Assembly (NCBI RefSeq): GCF_004001245.1
Contig: NZ_AP018724.1
Span: 538,501-602,500, forward strand
DNA from: Sulfurivermis fontis
Lineage (GTDB): Bacteria; Pseudomonadota; Gammaproteobacteria; Thiohalomonadales; Thiohalomonadaceae
DNA: 64,000 nucleotides
Reading direction: 5' to 3'
Under the pieces are notes generated by a model. That model ran no database searches, was not told the origin of the DNA, and saw nothing but the letters and a program-made list of their open reading frames with translations. Made by a program: the position numbers and the translations under genes. Every line of letters begins with the position of its first letter. The first letter of the stretch is position 1. This document shows positions 53,321 to 61,364 of this stretch, in pieces.

Positions 53321-53461
53321 CTAGTTACGCACGGTGGTGCGGTTGCGGCGGCAGCCGGTGCAGTTGTTGCGGCAGGCACCGCCTTGTGGCGCGTTTTGCG
53401 GGGTGGTGGCCGGGCGCAGGGGCTGGGGGGTTACGGCAGGTTTGTTTTTGCCAGTACACAT
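53321..53461 (-). CDS. Cys-rich mini-protein between hemP and hmuS-like gene (46 aa)
   Basis: This short frame of 46 codons is MCTGKNKPAV..., with a proline-rich middle and a C-terminal CRNNCTGCRRNR (Cys30, Cys34, Cys37; Cys2 at the N-terminus). A good GAGGAG lies 7 nt before the ATG at 53461. It sits between hemP and the HmuS-like gene on the same strand, with 57 bp and 12 bp spacing. The Cys cluster could hold metal or haem iron, which is inference. I recognise no family. Confidence 0.6.
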   Translation of the reverse strand: MCTGKNKPAVTPQPLRPATTPQNAPQGGACRNNCTGCRRNRTTVRN

Positions 53462-53518
53462 GATGATCTCCTCATCTTCATGGTTCCTGGCTGGCGCGGG
53501 CTGGCTGGGTGTGTGTGG

Positions 53519-53677
53519 TTATTTGGTCAGCAGCAGTTTGTCATTGCCGGTGATGCGCAGACGGTATTCCTCGCCGCGATGGAGGATGACCAGTTCCCGG
53601 CTGTGGCCCAGCAGCTCGGCGCTGTACACCCGCTGGGTGGTCCGCCGCTCGCCGGACGGAGTAGATGTTTGTGTCAT
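53519..53677 (-). CDS. hemP: Hemin uptake protein HemP
   Basis: This 52-residue protein matches the HemP family: RVYSAELLGHSRELVILHRGEEYRLRITGNDKLLLTK, with the diagnostic ELVI...YRLR...KLILTK order. HemP is needed for haem utilisation and in some bacteria acts as a regulator of the haem receptor. The ATG at 53677 has GGAGA 8 nt upstream. It heads the leftward haem operon and is controlled, by position, by two Fur boxes shared with bfd. Confidence 0.9.
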   Translation of the reverse strand: MTQTSTPSGERRTTQRVYSAELLGHSRELVILHRGEEYRLRITGNDKLLLTK

Positions 53678-53713
53678 CGCAAGGCTCTCCTTCAGCAATC
53701 CCGAAGACGAATA

Positions 53714-53736
53714 GATGATAATGGTTCTCATTTGCG
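53714..53736 (-). promoter_or_regulatory. Fur box for the hemP operon
   Basis: GATGATAATGGTTCTCATTTGC is a strong Fur match 37 bp upstream of hemP. It is the first of two Fur boxes in the divergent hemP-bfd region. Confidence 0.78.
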
Positions 53737-53764
53737 TTGTCAATGTGGTGTTGTCTATTTTGCA

Positions 53765-53786
53765 GTTGACAATCAATCTCATTTGC
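53765..53786 (+). promoter_or_regulatory. Fur box for bfd
   Basis: GTTGACAATCAATCTCATTTGC is the second Fur box, 37 bp upstream of bfd. Its presence suggests that bfd is repressed in high iron, as expected for a protein that releases stored iron. Confidence 0.75.
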
Positions 53787-53822
53787 AAATATGCTTCCAT
53801 CAAAACCGAGGAGGTATGACAT

Positions 53823-54023
53823 ATGTACGTGTGTGTTTGCCGGTCCGTCACTGATTCCCACATCCAGCGCGAGGTGGAGGCAGGGGCGCGCAGCCTGCGC
53901 GACCTGCACCAGCGACTTGGTGTCGCCAGCCAGTGCGGCCGTTGCGGCCGCTGCGCCAAGGCCGTGCTGGAACAGGCGCTGGACGCCCCCGCCGGCATCG
54001 ATGCCGCGCTGGCACCCGCCTGA
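53823..54023 (+). CDS. bfd: Bacterioferritin-associated ferredoxin Bfd
   Basis: This 66-residue [2Fe-2S] protein has Cys4, Cys6, Cys38 and Cys41 in the order of Bfd (CVC near the N-terminus; CGRCGRC near 38-44, one extra Cys at 44). Bfd reduces bacterioferritin's haem so that stored ferric iron is released. The ATG at 53823 follows GGAGGT 9 nt upstream. The two bfr genes follow after 47 bp. Confidence 0.92.
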   Translation: MYVCVCRSVTDSHIQREVEAGARSLRDLHQRLGVASQCGRCGRCAKAVLEQALDAPAGIDAALAPA

Positions 54024-54070
54024 GTTTTCGCTATAACTAGCAGGACCACCCCAACCAGAAAGGAGTCCCC

Positions 54071-54547
54071 ATGAAGGGAGACGCGAAGGTCATCGGTTAT
54101 CTCAACCGTTTGCTGGTCAATGAGCTGACCGCCATCAACCAGTATTTCCTCCATGCCCGCATGTACAAGAACTGGGGTCTCAAGGCACTCAACGAAAAGG
54201 TCTATCACAAGTCCATCGACGAGATGAAACACGCGGACAAGCTCATCGAACGCATCCTGTTCCTGGAAGGGCTGCCCAATCTGCAGGACCTGGGCAAGCT
54301 GCTCATCGGTGAGAAGCCGGCGGAGATGCTGGCGCTGGATCTCAAGCTGGAGCTGGAGGGCCTGCCCCTGTTGCGCGAGGCCATCACCCATTGCGAACAG
54401 GTGCAGGACTACGTCACCCGCGAACTGTTCGAGGACATTCTCGAAGAGGAGGAGGAACATGTCGACTGGCTGGAGACCCAGTTGGGGCTCATTGAGCAGA
54501 TGGGTATCGAAAACTACCTGCAGGCGCAAATGGGAGGTGCGTCATGA
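54071..54547 (+). CDS. bfr: Bacterioferritin subunit 1 (haem-binding type)
   Basis: This 158-residue iron-storage subunit has all ferroxidase ligands: Glu18, Glu51, His54, Glu94, Glu127 and His130. Met52 is present (DEMKHAD), so it can bind the intersubunit haem. The ATG has AAAGGAG upstream. It overlaps the second bfr by 4 bp (ATGA-type), so the two subunits are co-translated and probably form a mixed 24-mer. Confidence 0.93.
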   Translation: MKGDAKVIGYLNRLLVNELTAINQYFLHARMYKNWGLKALNEKVYHKSIDEMKHADKLIERILFLEGLPNLQDLGKLLIGEKPAEMLALDLKLELEGLPLLREAITHCEQVQDYVTRELFEDILEEEEEHVDWLETQLGLIEQMGIENYLQAQMGGAS

Positions 54548-55014
54548 AAGGGGATGCCAAGGTCATCGCCCACCTGAATGACCTGCTCGCCGGCGAGCTG
54601 TCGGCGGCGGATCAGTACTTCACCCACTCGCGCATGTACGAAAACTGGGGGTTGAAGAAGCTCCATGAGCGCATCGCCCACGAGGTGCAGGACGAGCTGG
54701 GGCATGCTGATGCCCTGATCAGGCGCATCCTGTTCCTGGAGGGGACGCCGGACCTGTCGCGGCGCGAGCCGCTCAAGATAGGTCGTGATGTCCCCGAGAT
54801 GCTGCGCAACGATCTGGACCTGGAGATCGCCGTGGTGGCCCATCTGCGGCGGGTCATCGCCTCCTGCGAGTCGGTGCAGGACTATGTCACCCGCGAGGTG
54901 CTGGAGGCCATGCTCGACGATACCGAGGAAGACCACGCCCACTGGCTGGAACAGCAGCTCCACCTGATCGATCTGGTGGGGCTGCACAACTACCTGCAAA
55001 GCCAGATGTCCTGA
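54544..55014 (+). CDS. Bacterioferritin subunit 2 (Met52 replaced by Leu)
   Basis: This 156-residue paralogue has ferroxidase residues Glu18, Glu51, His54, Glu94 and an ExxH pair (Glu128, His131, shifted by a 1-residue insertion). The haem ligand Met52 is Leu (DELGHAD), so it cannot bind haem in the standard way. Two-gene bacterioferritins with one subunit lacking haem are known in other proteobacteria. The gene ends 22 bp before a strong terminator. Confidence 0.92.
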   Translation: MKGDAKVIAHLNDLLAGELSAADQYFTHSRMYENWGLKKLHERIAHEVQDELGHADALIRRILFLEGTPDLSRREPLKIGRDVPEMLRNDLDLEIAVVAHLRRVIASCESVQDYVTREVLEAMLDDTEEDHAHWLEQQLHLIDLVGLHNYLQSQMS

Positions 55015-55036
55015 TCCGGCCTGGGCTGGGAGATAC

Positions 55037-55078
55037 CATGGGGCCGAGCCGCCTGGCGGTTCGGCCCCATGTTTTTTT
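55037..55078 (+). terminator. Terminator after the bfr pair
   Basis: A GC-rich stem CATGGGGCCGAGCC/GGTTCGGCCCCATG (one G-U pair) is followed by seven Ts. It ends the bfd-bfr-bfr operon. Confidence 0.9.
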
Positions 55079-55169
55079 GCGCCCGGAAATTATTCTGCGG
55101 GAGACCTGCTGCCGGTTTTTCCATACTTCCCTCGCTCCGGCATGGGGGATCTTTTTATTTGCCGTCTTG

Positions 55170-55183
55170 TTGATCCAGGTCAA
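55170..55183 (+). promoter_or_regulatory. FNR/ANR-type box upstream of the peroxidase gene
   Basis: TTGATCCAGGTCAA matches the FNR/ANR consensus TTGAT-N4-ATCAA in nine of ten fixed positions. It is about 108 bp upstream of the CcpA ATG. Cytochrome c peroxidases are often induced under low oxygen by such regulators. Confidence 0.7.
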
Positions 55184-55290
55184 GAACATCGCGCCTTTAT
55201 GGCTATCTTTCACTTCAACATAGACATAGACTTAGTCCATCTTGTTTAGACTTTGTTTAATGTCTCCTCACAACCTAAAGGGGTATAACC

Positions 55291-56289
55291 ATGAAAAGGA
55301 AGCTCGTTTCTTTGGCGATTTCCACGGCCGTGTTGGCCGCCGGCAGCGTTGCTGCCCAGGCGGCGGGTGAGCCCATCGAACCCATCCGTCCGGTGCAGCA
55401 AATCAACCTTGCGCAGGTGGAGCTGGGCAAGAAGCTGTATTTCGACCCGCGCCTGTCCAAGTCCGGCTTCATTTCCTGCAACTCTTGCCACAACCTGAGC
55501 ATGGGCGGCACCGACAACCTGAAGACGTCCATCGGCCACAACTGGCAGCGTGGCCCGATCAACGCGCCGACCGTGCTCAACTCCAGTATGAATCTGGCTC
55601 AGTTCTGGGACGGTCGCGCGGCCGACCTCAAGGAGCAGGCCGGCGGCCCCATTGCCAATCCGGGCGAGATGGCCTTCACCCACACTCTGGCCATCGACGT
55701 GCTGCAATCCATTCCACAGTATGTGGTGGAGTTCAAGCAGGTGTTCGGCAAGGACAAGATCGACATCGACATGGTGACCACCGCCATCGCCGAATTCGAG
55801 AAGACCCTGGTGACCCCCAATTCCCGTTTCGATCAGTGGCTGCTGGGCGACAAGGACGCGCTGACCGCCAAGGAGCTGGCCGGCTACAAGCTGTTCAAGG
55901 ACAGTGGTTGCGTGGCTTGCCACAACGGTCCTGCCGTCGGCGGCAATTCGTTCCAGAAGATGGGGCTGGTCGAGCCGTACAAGGCGAAGAGTCCGGCCGA
56001 GGGGCTGAGCGCCGTGACCGGCAAGGATGCGGACCGCTTCAAATTCAAGGTGCCTACCCTGCGTAACGTGGAACTGACCTATCCGTATTTCCATGACGGC
56101 GAGGCGGAAACCCTGACCGAGGCCGTCGATGTGATGGGCCGTTTGCAGTTGGGCAAGAAGTTCACCAAGCAGGAGAACGAGCAGATCGTCGCCTTCCTCA
56201 AGACCCTGACCGGCGATCAGCCCCAGTTCCTGATGCCGATCCTGCCGCCGTCTACCGACAAGACTCCGGCACCGAAACCGTTCGATTGA
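55291..56289 (+). CDS. ccpA: Dihaem cytochrome c peroxidase
   Basis: This 332-residue periplasmic enzyme (signal peptide about 1-24) reduces H2O2 to water using cytochrome c electrons. Two haem-attachment motifs are present: CNSCH (63-67) and CVACH near residue 208. RGPINAPTVLNSSMNLAQFWDGRA and the C-terminal FKVPTLRNVELTYPYFHDGEAETL are family blocks. The gene stands between the FNR-type box and a terminator, consistent with single-gene control. Confidence 0.92.
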   Translation: MKRKLVSLAISTAVLAAGSVAAQAAGEPIEPIRPVQQINLAQVELGKKLYFDPRLSKSGFISCNSCHNLSMGGTDNLKTSIGHNWQRGPINAPTVLNSSMNLAQFWDGRAADLKEQAGGPIANPGEMAFTHTLAIDVLQSIPQYVVEFKQVFGKDKIDIDMVTTAIAEFEKTLVTPNSRFDQWLLGDKDALTAKELAGYKLFKDSGCVACHNGPAVGGNSFQKMGLVEPYKAKSPAEGLSAVTGKDADRFKFKVPTLRNVELTYPYFHDGEAETLTEAVDVMGRLQLGKKFTKQENEQIVAFLKTLTGDQPQFLMPILPPSTDKTPAPKPFD

Positions 56290-56314
56290 TAAATTGTCGC
56301 TATTGAGAAGCAGC

Positions 56315-56347
56315 ACTCAGGCCCGGTGGTACCGGGCCTGAGTTTTT
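56315..56347 (+). terminator. Terminator after the peroxidase gene
   Basis: A perfect 13-bp stem ACTCAGGCCCGGT/ACCGGGCCTGAGT with a GGT loop is followed by TTTT. Confidence 0.92.
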
Positions 56348-56354
56348 GGCGGTT

Positions 56355-56780
56355 TCAGAACGGCTTGACCACCGCCAGCAGCACCACGGCGATGAGGATC
56401 AGCACCGGAAATTCGTTGAACCAGCGGTAGAACACATGGCTGCGGGTGTTGCGGTCGGCGGCGAACTCCCGGAGCAGGCGGCCACAGTACCAGTGATAGC
56501 CGTAGAGGATGGCCACCAGGGTGAGCTTCAGGTGCAGCCAGCCCATCTGCTTGTAGGCCACCCAGGCGTAGTCCCACAGCATCCAGCTACCGAGCAGCAG
56601 CACCACCACCGCGCTGGGGGTCATGATGCCGCGGTACAGCTTGCGCTCCATCACCTTGAAGCGCTCGATGCCTGCCTGGTCGGCGGCCATGGCGTGGTAG
56701 ACGAACAGGCGCGGCAGGTAGAACAGGGCGGCGAACCAGGTCACCACGGCGATGATGTGAAAGGCCTTTACCCACAGCAT
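56355..56780 (-). CDS. hemJ: Protoporphyrinogen oxidase HemJ
   Basis: This 141-residue membrane protein with four helices has the HemJ (UPF0093) opening LWVKAFHIIAVVTWFAALFYLPRLFVYH and KLTLVAILYGYHWYCG near residue 85. His8 near the N-terminus and the Lys in the third segment are expected cofactor ligands. HemJ oxidises protoporphyrinogen IX when HemG/HemY are absent. Its start overlaps the stop of the TlpA-like gene, so the two are coupled. Its stop is close to the CcpA terminator on the other strand. Confidence 0.9.
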   Translation of the reverse strand: MLWVKAFHIIAVVTWFAALFYLPRLFVYHAMAADQAGIERFKVMERKLYRGIMTPSAVVVLLLGSWMLWDYAWVAYKQMGWLHLKLTLVAILYGYHWYCGRLLREFAADRNTRSHVFYRWFNEFPVLILIAVVLLAVVKPF

Positions 56781-57277
56781 CAGAGCATCTCCACGATCTT
56801 CTGGCGCAGCTGCGCCGCGTCCACCTCGCCCAGCTTCTGCTGCACGATGCGGCCCTCGGGGTCGATGAGGAAGGTGGTGGGTGTGAGTTTCACGTCGCCG
56901 AAGGCGCGGGCCGCGGCGCCGTCACTGTCCAGGGCTATGGTGTAGGGCATGGCGCGTTGCCTGGCCATGAAGCGTACCTGCTCCGGCGGGTCATAGGCCA
57001 TGGCGATGGCGACGATATTGAACCCCTTGGGTCCGAGTTCCCGATACAACTCACTGAAGTGGGGAATCTCGGCGACGCAGCCGGGGCAGGTGGTGGCCCA
57101 GAAGGTGACCAGCAGCGGCTTACCGCGGTACTGATCGAGCTTCACCTGGCTGCCGTCGAGGGTGGTGACGGTGATGGCGGGTGCCGGCTTGAGGCCGGAG
57201 GGACTGAACCAGAGGTAGCCCAGCAGGCCCAGCAGGGCCACGGCGAAGGCGGCGATGATCAGGTCTTTGCTCTTCAT
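56780..57277 (-). CDS. TlpA-family membrane-anchored thioredoxin
   Basis: This 165-residue protein has an N-terminal membrane helix (about 6-24) and a thioredoxin-like domain with active site CPGC (64-67) in TFWATTCPGCVAEI and cis-Pro segment LTPTTFLID. It belongs to the TlpA/ResA group and may act in cytochrome c maturation or as a periplasmic thiol reductant. The ATG at 57277 is set by homology. It precedes hemJ and the two are likely co-transcribed. Confidence 0.9.
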   Translation of the reverse strand: MKSKDLIIAAFAVALLGLLGYLWFSPSGLKPAPAITVTTLDGSQVKLDQYRGKPLLVTFWATTCPGCVAEIPHFSELYRELGPKGFNIVAIAMAYDPPEQVRFMARQRAMPYTIALDSDGAAARAFGDVKLTPTTFLIDPEGRIVQQKLGEVDAAQLRQKIVEML

Positions 57278-57481
57278 GACGGCATCGGCAGTTGTGATAG
57301 GGATTCGGTCGGTTCGACTGCATCGGGTGCACACTGTTCCCGCATCGGGGCGCCGCGACTATAGCACAGGGTGGCGGACGGCACCGCGGCGGGTTCTGCG
57401 TTTGGTGCGCGGGGCCACTTTTTCTTTGAAGCTCCCGGGCTTATCATGCCCACCTTCAACTCTCTGCGCACAGGACCAGTC

Positions 57482-58513
57482 ATGATCAAGGCGGGCATCG
57501 TAGGCGGCACAGGCTATACCGGCGTCGAATTGTTGCGGCTGCTGGCCAGTCATCCCGAGGTGGAGCTGAAGGTCATCACCTCCCGTTCCGACGACGGCAC
57601 CGCCGTGGCCGACATGTTTCCGAACCTGCGCGGCCGCGTCGACCTGCGTTTCACCGCCCCCGACATGGCGGCCTTGAAGCAGTGCGATGTGGTGTTCTTC
57701 GCCACGCCCAACGGCACCGCCATGCACATGGCGCGCGAGCTGCTGGATGCCGGTGTGCGTATCATCGACCTGGCGGCCGACTTCCGTATCCCGGACATCG
57801 CCCTGTGGGAGAAGTGGTACGGCATGACCCACGCTTGTCCCGACCTGGTGGCGCAGGCGGTATACGGCCTGCCGGAAATGAACCGCGCGGCCATCAAGGG
57901 GGCGCGGCTGCTGGCCAATCCCGGCTGTTATGTGACGGCCGTGACCCTGGGTTTCCTGCCGCTGCTGCAGAACGGCGTGGTGTCGCCCAGCGGCCTGGTG
58001 GCGGACGCCAAGTCCGGCGTCAGCGGCGCCGGGCGCAAGGCCGAGGTGGGCATCCTGTATTCCGAGGTGGAGGGCAGCTTCAAGGCCTACGGCGTCAAGG
58101 GCCACCGCCATTTGCCGGAGATCAGCCAGAACCTCAATCACGTCGCCAGCCAGCCGGTGGGTCTGACCTTCGTGCCGCATCTGCTGCCCATGGTGCGCGG
58201 CATCCACGCCACCCTGTACGCGCGGCTGGAGAAGCCGGATACCGACTTGCAGGCCCTGTTCGAGCAGCGCTTTGCCAACGAGCCGTTCGTCGATGTGATG
58301 CCCGCCGGTTCCTTCCCCGAGACGCGCACGGTGCGCGGCAGCAACATGTGCCGCATCGCGGTGCACCGGCCGCAGGGCGGCGACACCGTGGTGGTGCTGT
58401 CGGTGATCGACAACCTGGTGAAAGGGGCCTCCGGCCAGGCGGTGCAGAACATGAACATCATGTTCGGCTGTGCGGAAACCGCCGGCATCGACCAGATCGC
58501 CGTCCTGCCATGA
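57482..58513 (+). CDS. argC: N-acetyl-gamma-glutamyl-phosphate reductase ArgC
   Basis: This 343-residue NADP-dependent reductase carries out step three of arginine synthesis. The N-terminal [18 protein letters not shown] binds NADP, the active-site Cys149 lies in NPGCYVTAV, and HRHLPEISQ and [11 protein letters not shown] are further signatures. The start at 57482 is by homology; an earlier frame start has none. Its stop overlaps the next gene by 4 bp (ATGA), suggesting an operon with the DUF6776-like protein, bactofilin and erpA region. Confidence 0.94.
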   Translation: MIKAGIVGGTGYTGVELLRLLASHPEVELKVITSRSDDGTAVADMFPNLRGRVDLRFTAPDMAALKQCDVVFFATPNGTAMHMARELLDAGVRIIDLAADFRIPDIALWEKWYGMTHACPDLVAQAVYGLPEMNRAAIKGARLLANPGCYVTAVTLGFLPLLQNGVVSPSGLVADAKSGVSGAGRKAEVGILYSEVEGSFKAYGVKGHRHLPEISQNLNHVASQPVGLTFVPHLLPMVRGIHATLYARLEKPDTDLQALFEQRFANEPFVDVMPAGSFPETRTVRGSNMCRIAVHRPQGGDTVVVLSVIDNLVKGASGQAVQNMNIMFGCAETAGIDQIAVLP

Positions 58514-59220
58514 CTCGCCTGGTGGTGACGCCGCACCGCCCCTGGCGCATGCGGCTGGTGATCGGGGGGTTGGTGATTGGCGCCGTCCTGTCCGGTTGGG
58601 GGTTGTTCGAATACGGCCGTTACCGCGCCGGCTTCGATACCCTGACCGCGCAGCAGGAGCTGGGTGAGCTCAACCGGCAGAATGCCGAGCTGCACCAGGA
58701 GATCGTTGCCCTGCGCGAGGAAAAGGCGGTGCTGGAACGCAGCATCCAAATCGATCGTCAGGCCTATAAGGCGCTGGAGGCGACGGTGGGCGGATTGCAG
58801 GCGGAGATCGCGGAATATAAGAGCGAGCTGGCCTTCTACCGCGGCATCGTCTCGCCCAAGGATGCCCAGCAGGGGCTGCGGGTCGAGTCTTTCGACATCA
58901 CGGCCAATGGTGTGGAGAACAGTTTTCGCTTCAAGCTGGTGTTAACCCAGGTACTGAAAAGTGATAGGTTGGCCCGGGGCAGAGCGACTTTCGAGGTGGA
59001 GGGCTTGCAGGAGGGGCAGAACAAGACCCTGTTGCAGCACGAGGTCACGACCGATGCGACCAAGTTCTTCACCTTCAATTTCAAGTATTTTCAAAACTTC
59101 GAAGGCGATCTGACGCTGCCGGCCGGGTTCATTCCCCTGCGGGTGGTGGTGAAACTCGACCCAAGCGGCGGTGCCGACAAGGTCGAAAAGATCGTCGAAT
59201 GGCCGGTAGAGGAGGCATGA
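58510..59220 (+). CDS. DUF6776-like membrane-anchored coiled-coil protein
   Basis: This 236-residue protein has one N-terminal helix (about 14-32), a coiled coil (about 43-95, [30 protein letters not shown]) and a beta-rich C-terminal domain. The block [18 protein letters not shown] is typical of the DUF6776 family, found next to bactofilins in Gammaproteobacteria. It starts within the argC stop and ends 6 bp before the bactofilin ATG. The role is probably in envelope organisation, by position only. Confidence 0.75.
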   Translation: MTRLVVTPHRPWRMRLVIGGLVIGAVLSGWGLFEYGRYRAGFDTLTAQQELGELNRQNAELHQEIVALREEKAVLERSIQIDRQAYKALEATVGGLQAEIAEYKSELAFYRGIVSPKDAQQGLRVESFDITANGVENSFRFKLVLTQVLKSDRLARGRATFEVEGLQEGQNKTLLQHEVTTDATKFFTFNFKYFQNFEGDLTLPAGFIPLRVVVKLDPSGGADKVEKIVEWPVEEA

Positions 59221-59226
59221 CGGAAT

Positions 59227-59658
59227 ATGTTTGGAAAATCGAAGTCGACGACCACCAAGAGTGCCAAGATCGACACCTTGATCGGGCAGAACACCGAGTT
59301 GCGCGGTGATGTGGTCTTCAGCGGCGGGCTGCACGTCGACGGTACCCTGAAGGGCAATGTCATCGCCGACCAGGACAGCGGTTCGGTGCTGAGCGTGTCC
59401 GAGCGCGGCCTCATCGAGGGCGATGTGCGCGTCCCCAACGTAGTGCTCAACGGCTGTGTGGTGGGCGATGTCTATGCCTCCAACCATATAGAGCTGGCGC
59501 CCCAGGCCCGGGTCAAGGGCAACGTTTATTACAAGATCATCGAGATGGCGCGCGGTGCCGAGGTGAACGGCAATCTGGTCCATCGCGGCGAAGGCAGCGT
59601 CGAGGCTCCGGCCCCCCAGCCGTTACTGACCCGGGAACCGGTTGCCGGTGATTCTTGA
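59227..59658 (+). CDS. Bactofilin
   Basis: This 143-residue cytoskeletal protein has the bactofilin beta-helix core between about residues 18 and 115: IDTLIGQNTELRGDVVFSGGLHVDGTLKG and GLIEGDVRVPNVVLNGCVVGDVY. Short unstructured tails lie at both ends, as in the family. Bactofilins polymerise without nucleotides and organise the envelope or chromosome. It starts 6 bp after the DUF6776-like gene. The erpA promoter overlaps its last codons. Confidence 0.93.
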   Translation: MFGKSKSTTTKSAKIDTLIGQNTELRGDVVFSGGLHVDGTLKGNVIADQDSGSVLSVSERGLIEGDVRVPNVVLNGCVVGDVYASNHIELAPQARVKGNVYYKIIEMARGAEVNGNLVHRGEGSVEAPAPQPLLTREPVAGDS

Positions 59659-59683
59659 CTAAATAGCTAGGGATAATGATAAT
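59655..59683 (+). promoter_or_regulatory. Promoter of erpA with possible IscR- or Fur-type site
   Basis: TTGACT (59655-59660) and GATAAT (59678-59683) are 17 bp apart, a near-ideal sigma70 promoter. The spacer and -10 contain GATAATGATAAT, a partial Fur-like repeat, and GACTAAATAGCTAGGG, an IscR-like half. Which factor binds is uncertain. Confidence 0.6.
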
Positions 59684-59723
59684 GGGTTCGCTCGAACCCC
59701 CCGATTTGTTGTGGAGACAGACC

Positions 59724-60065
59724 ATGAGTGATGTAGATAGCCCGCTGATTTTCACCGCCAGCGCCGCCGGCAAGGTGAAGTCGCTGATCGAGGAAGAAGG
59801 CAACAGCAACCTCAAGCTGCGCGTCTTCGTGACCGGCGGCGGCTGTTCTGGTTTCCAGTACGGTTTCACCTTCGACGAAGTGATCAATGATGGTGATACC
59901 ACGGTGGAGAAGGATGGTGTGACCCTGCTTATCGACCCGATGAGCTTCCAGTATCTGGTCGGCGCCGAGATCGACTACACCGAAGGTCTGGAGGGCGCCC
60001 AGTTCGTGATCCGCAATCCGAATGCCACCACCACCTGCGGCTGCGGTTCCTCCTTCTCGACCTGA
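59724..60065 (+). CDS. erpA: Iron-sulfur cluster insertion protein ErpA
   Basis: This 113-residue A-type carrier has the three Cys ligands: Cys41 in [11 protein letters not shown] and Cys105/Cys107 in TCGCGSSFS. It passes [4Fe-4S] or [2Fe-2S] clusters to target enzymes. The length equals E. coli ErpA (114). The start at 59724 is set by [11 protein letters not shown]; 59676 is in frame but within the promoter. A terminator follows at once. Confidence 0.94.
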   Translation: MSDVDSPLIFTASAAGKVKSLIEEEGNSNLKLRVFVTGGGCSGFQYGFTFDEVINDGDTTVEKDGVTLLIDPMSFQYLVGAEIDYTEGLEGAQFVIRNPNATTTCGCGSSFST

Positions 60066-60083
60066 TCGTCTTCCGCACCCCAC

Positions 60084-60120
60084 AGCCCCGGTACCGCACA
60101 GCGGACCGGGGCTTTTTGTT
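60084..60120 (+). terminator. Terminator after erpA
   Basis: A 9-bp outer stem AGCCCCGGT/ACCGGGGCT has an inner CCGC/GCGG pair and is followed by TTTTTGTTTT. Confidence 0.92.
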
Positions 60121-60212
60121 TTCAATGACTTGGCGGCGCAGTTGGACAGGGCTTCGCGGCCGGCCCCGATCTGGTATTCTTATGCCCCTTTGTATTGTGC
60201 GCGGAGGACAGG

Positions 60213-61364
60213 ATGAGCGAATATCTGCCGGGACTTGAGGGTGTTCCTGCCACCCGTTCCAATATCTCCTTCATCGACGGTGAGAAGGGGATCCTGGCCT
60301 ATCGTGGCTACCCCATCGAGCAACTGGCCGAGCACAGCTCCTTCGAGGAAACCACCTTGCTGCTATTGGACGGGCGCCTGCCGACGCCCGCCGAACTGAC
60401 CGAGTTCGATGACCATCTGCGTCGCAATCGGCGGGTGAAGTACAACATCCGCGAGATGATGAAGCACCTGCCCACCACCGGCCATCCGATGGAACTGTTG
60501 CAGACTGCCGTGGCCAGTCTGGGCATGTTCTATCCCGGCAACGAATGCCTCACCGACGCCCAGCTGTGCGATGACCTCAACTACATCCACAACATGACGG
60601 TGAAGATCATCGCGCGCATGCCGGTGCTGGTTACCATGTGGGAGCACATCCGTAACGGCTATGACCCCATCGCTCCGCGCTGCGACCTCAGCTACGCGGA
60701 AAATCTGCTCTACATGTTCAGCGGCGACGACCCCGACCCGCTGCTGGCCGATATCATGGATACCTGCCTGGTGCTCCATGCCGAGCACACCATCAATGCC
60801 TCCACCTTCGCCGCCCTGGTGGCCGGGTCCACCCTGGCGAGCCCCTATGGTGTGGTGGCCGCGGCCATCGGCACCCTGTCCGGTCCGCTGCACGGCGGTG
60901 CCAACCAGAAGGTGGTGAGCATGCTCAAGCAGATCGGCTCGCCCAACAAGGTGAAGCCCTGGCTGGAGCAGAAGCTGGCGGCCAAGGAAAAGATCTGGGG
61001 TTTCGGACACCGCGAGTACAAGGTGAAGGATCCGCGCGCCAACATCCTGCAGAAGCTGGTGGAAAAGCTGGCCCAGGAGCGTGGTGTCAGTGCCGAGTTC
61101 GAAACCGCACTGGCACTGGAAGAGGCCGCCGCCGAGCGTCTCGGCGCCAAGGGTGTCTATCCCAACGTCGACTTCTACTCCGGTATCCTGTACGCGGAGA
61201 TGGGCATCCCGTCCGACCAATTCACATCCATCTTTGCCGTGGCCCGTTCCGCCGGCTGGCTGGCCCACTGGCGCGAGCAATTGGCCGACAACCGCATCTT
61301 CCGTCCCACCCAGGTGTATACCGGCGAGCCGCTGCGCGACTACGTCCTCATCGATCGGCGTTGA
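60213..61364 (+). CDS. gltA: Citrate synthase
   Basis: This 383-residue enzyme condenses oxaloacetate and acetyl-CoA. The active-site residues are in LHAEHTINAST (His), the GFGHREYKV block (His) and PNVDFYSG (Asp). The length (383) is nearer the shorter dimeric citrate synthases than the 427-residue E. coli type, so NADH inhibition is not expected. The ATG at 60213 follows GGAGG. Its 3' end overlaps anmK by 17 bp, tail to tail. Confidence 0.92.
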   Translation: MSEYLPGLEGVPATRSNISFIDGEKGILAYRGYPIEQLAEHSSFEETTLLLLDGRLPTPAELTEFDDHLRRNRRVKYNIREMMKHLPTTGHPMELLQTAVASLGMFYPGNECLTDAQLCDDLNYIHNMTVKIIARMPVLVTMWEHIRNGYDPIAPRCDLSYAENLLYMFSGDDPDPLLADIMDTCLVLHAEHTINASTFAALVAGSTLASPYGVVAAAIGTLSGPLHGGANQKVVSMLKQIGSPNKVKPWLEQKLAAKEKIWGFGHREYKVKDPRANILQKLVEKLAQERGVSAEFETALALEEAAAERLGAKGVYPNVDFYSGILYAEMGIPSDQFTSIFAVARSAGWLAHWREQLADNRIFRPTQVYTGEPLRDYVLIDRR

